Source: JBEBSD01 sp040394475 (GTDB lineage: Bacteria > Bacteroidota > Bacteroidia > Cytophagales > Spirosomataceae). From it: 64,000 nt of DNA. Below the pieces are notes generated by a model. That model searched no databases. It worked only from the letters and a program-made list of their open reading frames with translations, and was not told the DNA's origin. Positions 61,557 to 64,000 of the stretch are shown here, piece by piece (the stretch's first letter is position 1; each line of letters begins with the position of its first letter). A program made the position numbers and the translations under genes. The stretch spans positions 1-64,000 of the forward strand of contig JBEBSD010000021.1 in the NCBI GenBank assembly GCA_040394475.1. Reading direction: 5' to 3'.

Positions 61557-62130
61557 CTCGGCCTGACAAACCGGGGTATGTGTCGACACTCCGAGGTATG
61601 TGTCAGGCCCACCGAGGTATGTGTCCCCACAGACCTCCCCCGATACCAGCCAATAAACCAAGTAAAAGCCGGGAGAAGGGAAGCTGTAAGGGGAAAGGAA
61701 ACGGGGTACACCTCAAATACAATATGGTCTGTGGGGACACAGACCATGGACGACAATTACCGAAACCTGTGTCGGCACGCCGAGGTCTGTGTCTGGCCCA
61801 CCGAGGTCTGTGTCCCCACAGACCTCCCCCAATACCAGCCAATGAACCAAGTAAAAGCCGGGAGATGGGAAGCTGTAAGGGGAAAGGAAAACGGGGGGAC
61901 ACCACAAATACAATATGGTCTGTGGGGACACAGACCATGGACGACAATTACCGAAACTTGTGTCGGCACGCCGAGGTCTGTGTCAGGCCCACCGAGGTCT
62001 TTGTCCCCACAGACCTCCCCCGATACCAGCCAATAAACCAGGTAAAAGCCGGGAGATGGGAAGCTGTAAGGGGAAAGGAAAACGGGGTACACCTCAAATA
62101 CAATATGGTCTGTGGGGACACAGACCATGG
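61557..62130. repeat. REP array, three units (left of the RAYT gene)
   Basis: Three units of 189-191 bp carry the same two hairpins in opposite orientation. The first type is GAGGTCTGTG-TCCC-CACAGACCTC (61614-61637 with one mismatch, 61803-61826 perfect, 61994-62017 with one mismatch), followed by GATACCAGCC or AATACCAGCC. The second is ATGGTCTGTG-GGGA-CACAGACCAT (61724-61747, 61915-61938, 62105-62128), followed by GG. Between units the 20-bp motif GGTCTGTGTC(N)nGCC is iterated two to three times. Inverted hairpin pairs separated by about 90 bp are the REPIN layout. Confidence 0.9.
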
Positions 62131-62260
62131 AAAAGTCGTAAATTTAAGATTCGGTTTTTCGAGCTATTTCATCACAATCCGAAAGCCTAAACAGGGCATT
62201 TCTGCACACACTATGAGAAGGGAAATAATACAGGGGGAAAGTTCTTACAGGAATTCGCAA

Positions 62261-62782
62261 ATGGACTTCGATAAAGTCTATTTCTGGACAGATACGGTAA
62301 AGGAATGGAAACACTTACTCCAGCACGACAACTACAAAAAACTGATAATTTCCTCATTGTCTGAACTGAAAAACCGTTCTCAAATTATAATCTATGCCTT
62401 TGTGATAATGCCTAATCATATTCACCTGATCTGGGAGCTTAAAAAACCGAACGGCAAAGAAAAACCACACGCGAGCTTTAACAAGTTCACAAGCCATCTG
62501 ATCGTTTCCGACTTAAAACAAAAGCATCCGGAAATGTTGTCTTCTTTTAAAGTTGAAGAAAAAGAACGGCAGCATCGCATTTGGCAAAGAGATCCTTTGG
62601 CAATACTGATGGATACAAGGCAAAAAGTAGAGCAAAAGATTGAATATATCCACAATAACCCTTTGCAAACCTACTGGAATCTGGCCGACCGGCCAGAAGA
62701 CTATAGTTGGTCATCAGCTGAATTTTACACCAAGGGGGTAGACCGTTTTAAAATACTTACGCATTACAGGGATCGCTTCTGA
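62261..62782 (+). CDS. RAYT-type Y1 (HUH) transposase
   Basis: The 173-residue protein is a single-domain Y1 transposase of the IS200/REP-associated type. The HUH metal site is H53-I-H55 in IMPNHIHLIWEL and the catalytic tyrosine is Y129 in QKIEYIHNNP. Other typical parts are DTVKEWKHLL near the start, FNKFTSHL and WQRDPLAI. Such enzymes cut single-stranded DNA at REP hairpins. The frame is open upstream through the repeats to 61580, but that part translates the repeats. ATG 62261 after AGGA is the likely start; ATG 62213 is an alternative. It stands between the third and fourth units of the hairpin array. Its codons look richer in A and T than its neighbours, suggesting separate origin. Confidence 0.9.
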   Translation: MDFDKVYFWTDTVKEWKHLLQHDNYKKLIISSLSELKNRSQIIIYAFVIMPNHIHLIWELKKPNGKEKPHASFNKFTSHLIVSDLKQKHPEMLSSFKVEEKERQHRIWQRDPLAILMDTRQKVEQKIEYIHNNPLQTYWNLADRPEDYSWSSAEFYTKGVDRFKILTHYRDRF

Positions 62783-62840
62783 ACATTTGTCCATCGCTAA
62801 GGATTGATTTCAGCCGAAGATTATGTCCTCACTGCGGGTC

Positions 62841-63031
62841 GCCCACCGAGGTCTGTGTCGGCACGCCGAGGTCTGTGTCAGGCCCACCGAGGTCTGTGTC
62901 CCCACAGACCTCCCCGATACCAGCCAATAAACCAGGTAAAAGCCGGGAGATGGGAAGCTATTAAGAGGAAAGGAAAACGGGGTACACACCAAATCCAATA
63001 TGGTCTGTGGGACACAGACCATGGACGACAA
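62841..63031. repeat. REP array, fourth unit (right of the RAYT gene)
   Basis: The motif GAGGTCTGTGTC repeats at about 62848, 62868 and 62889. The first-type hairpin is GAGGTCTGTG-TCCC-CACAGACCTC (62889-62912, perfect). The second is ATGGTCTGTG-GGA-CACAGACCAT (63000-63022), with a three-base loop. The unit ends with ACGACAATTAC, as in the left units. Its end overlaps the stop codon of the TamB-like gene at 63032-63034. Confidence 0.88.
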
Positions 63032-64000
63032 TTACTTCGTAAGCAGGGAGAGTGGCACCCACTTGACTCTTGGGAGCAATCTGTTTGTGGTATTCTCTCT
63101 GTCAGGAATACTGTCGCCGGGTAAGGTGTCCGTTTTAACTGAATCTACCGGGATTGCTTTCGGAAACAGGAAGCGATTGAAGCTGTGGGTAAACTGCAGG
63201 CTGAAGCCGGCGGTTGTCTGGGTGTTATTGAGTACCAGGGGATTCTGAACATTCCGGTTATAAGCACGTCCGCGCACGCTTCCGTTGGGAGTAAACCAAT
63301 ATTCCAGGGTCCATTCTCCCAGTAAACTGGCTGCATCGTACTGGTTCTGAACATTGGTTAACCGGCCATCCCGCGTAATCCGGAACCTGTCATTCAGAAA
63401 GCGGTAGGAAAAACGCAGCTGTAAATTGTCGATCATGTTTTCATCCAGTGTCAGCCCCGTCAGACCTACCTCCAGGTTCTGGTCCAGGGCAGAGGCCCAC
63501 TTGCTGATCTGATTCGAAATCAGCTCACTCACACTGTTGCCTAACCCCAGGCCCGACTGTCCGCCAAAGAGCGGGTTGTTGGGACTGAGCAGGGTATTGA
63601 ACAGCAACAAGCTGCTCACCTGCTTGCTCAGCTCCTGTTCATCGCTTTGCAACCTGTTTTCGAACACAGCGATGCTGCTTCTGAATTCTGGCGTATTAGG
63701 GTATTCTTTAAACTGCAGGGAGTAACCCACTTTGGGAGACATCAGCCGCTCGGTAAGGGTGATCATCAACTCTACCGGATACCGCCTGGTATAAGCCGGA
63801 TTGCTGGCCAGTGAACTGGAAGAGGTCGTCGACGACAGTACGTCGACCAGGGAGGTCAGTTGCGTATAGCTCGCAGTCACATTGGCCTCGGCCTCATAAG
63901 GATTGCCTGTCCAGGTGATGCGACTACCCGGTTTTATTTCAAAGCGTTTGTTGATAGCGTTCTGCAAGGTAAAAGTATAATCTCCCCGTTCAATTTCGAA
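63032..64000 (-). CDS. TamB-like translocation/assembly protein, C-terminus only
   Basis: The frame is open to the right edge (323 codons), so only the C-terminal end of the protein is visible. The repeated beta-strand pattern (IKPGSRITWTGNPYEAEANV, VELMITLTERLMSPKVG, YSLQFKEYPNTPEFRSSI) and the end (GEWTLEYWFTPNGSVRGRAYN, FSLQFTHSFNRFLFP) match the DUF490/TamB C-terminal domain. In Bacteroidota these giant inner-membrane-anchored proteins shuttle phospholipid or assist outer-membrane protein assembly. The stop is TAA, whose bases lie in the repeat end ATTAC of the REP array. The start and partner genes are outside the window. Confidence 0.87.
   Translation of the reverse strand, partial: FEIERGDYTFTLQNAINKRFEIKPGSRITWTGNPYEAEANVTASYTQLTSLVDVLSSTTSSSSLASNPAYTRRYPVELMITLTERLMSPKVGYSLQFKEYPNTPEFRSSIAVFENRLQSDEQELSKQVSSLLLFNTLLSPNNPLFGGQSGLGLGNSVSELISNQISKWASALDQNLEVGLTGLTLDENMIDNLQLRFSYRFLNDRFRITRDGRLTNVQNQYDAASLLGEWTLEYWFTPNGSVRGRAYNRNVQNPLVLNNTQTTAGFSLQFTHSFNRFLFPKAIPVDSVKTDTLPGDSIPDRENTTNRLLPRVKWVPLSLLTK

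Noticed and set aside
61580..62260. Upstream part of a 400-codon open frame that ends with the RAYT gene
   Set aside because: It translates the repeat array (Pro/Arg-rich, repeating HRPPPIPAN) and shifts with the repeats. The transposase domain begins only at 62261.
61557..63031. CRISPR array
   Set aside because: Units are about 190 bp, only four copies, with inverted hairpins and no regular 20-50-bp spacers. No cas genes are near.

Overview
The window looks like a chromosome segment from a Bacteroidota bacterium, most likely order Cytophagales. The evidence is a C25 peptidase with a type IX secretion sorting domain, a DUF5777 beta-barrel, a GSCFA protein, a GH63-type glucosidase, a lysyl-tRNA synthetase with the C-terminal extension seen in this phylum, and several promoters of the Bacteroidota TAnnTTTG form. 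Genes are densely packed on both strands. I see no intact tRNA, rRNA, prophage or CRISPR array.

Layout. 1-9.2 kb: a ceramidase-like protein (cut by the left edge), a Tat-type Gfo/Idh oxidoreductase, an ABC-2 permease, a Crp/Fnr regulator, a Cys-rich lipoprotein, a CPBP protease and a two-gene ABC exporter. 9.4-16.1 kb: an AXE1-type esterase, purine nucleoside phosphorylase, a GT39-like membrane protein, the C25 peptidase and an alpha/beta hydrolase. 16.2-24.5 kb: prfB and lpdA (divergent), two glycosyltransferase-type genes, GSCFA, Mrp and a NifU-type protein. 24.6-36.9 kb: a long Ddl-like ATP-grasp enzyme, glucosidase, phosphohexomutase, lysS, pyruvate kinase and priA. 37-43.3 kb: a coiled-coil membrane protein, a GT9, an operon Rieske-DUF5777-YceI, and an ECF sigma factor with a membrane-anchored barrel protein. 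43.9-51.8 kb: a signalling block with a single-domain response regulator, YtxH, three histidine kinases, rpoN and an NtrC-type activator. 51.9-61.5 kb: an APC permease, a TetR-RND efflux operon and a beta-lactamase-family hydrolase. 61.5-63.0 kb: a REP/RAYT locus. 63.0-64.0 kb: the C-terminus of a TamB-like protein.

The most unusual material is intergenic. The 1.5 kb between 61,545 and 63,031 is an array of about 190-bp units. Each unit carries two inverted copies of a 10-bp-arm hairpin (core GGTCTGTG-loop-CACAGACC). A Y1/HUH transposase gene of the RAYT type sits between the third and fourth unit. The same hairpin, with the same flanking motif GGCTGGTATC, stands alone near 1.7 kb and 31.0 kb. 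This is the layout expected of a REP (REPIN)/RAYT system. Other repeat families include a 50-bp GC-rich triplet that supplies the prfB stop codon, a TCAGGAGA-loop hairpin cluster at 53.4 kb, a dispersed 26-bp element at 3.35 and 7.31 kb, and low-complexity tandem repeats at 18.9-19.1 kb and 53.6 kb.

One operon has readable control signals: the TetR-TolC-MFP-RND operon has a well-spaced TTG-N19-TACTTTTG promoter and an upstream 18-bp palindrome. prfB and lpdA fire from divergent TACCTTTG boxes. All functions are assigned by family recognition from sequence alone; no database search was run.
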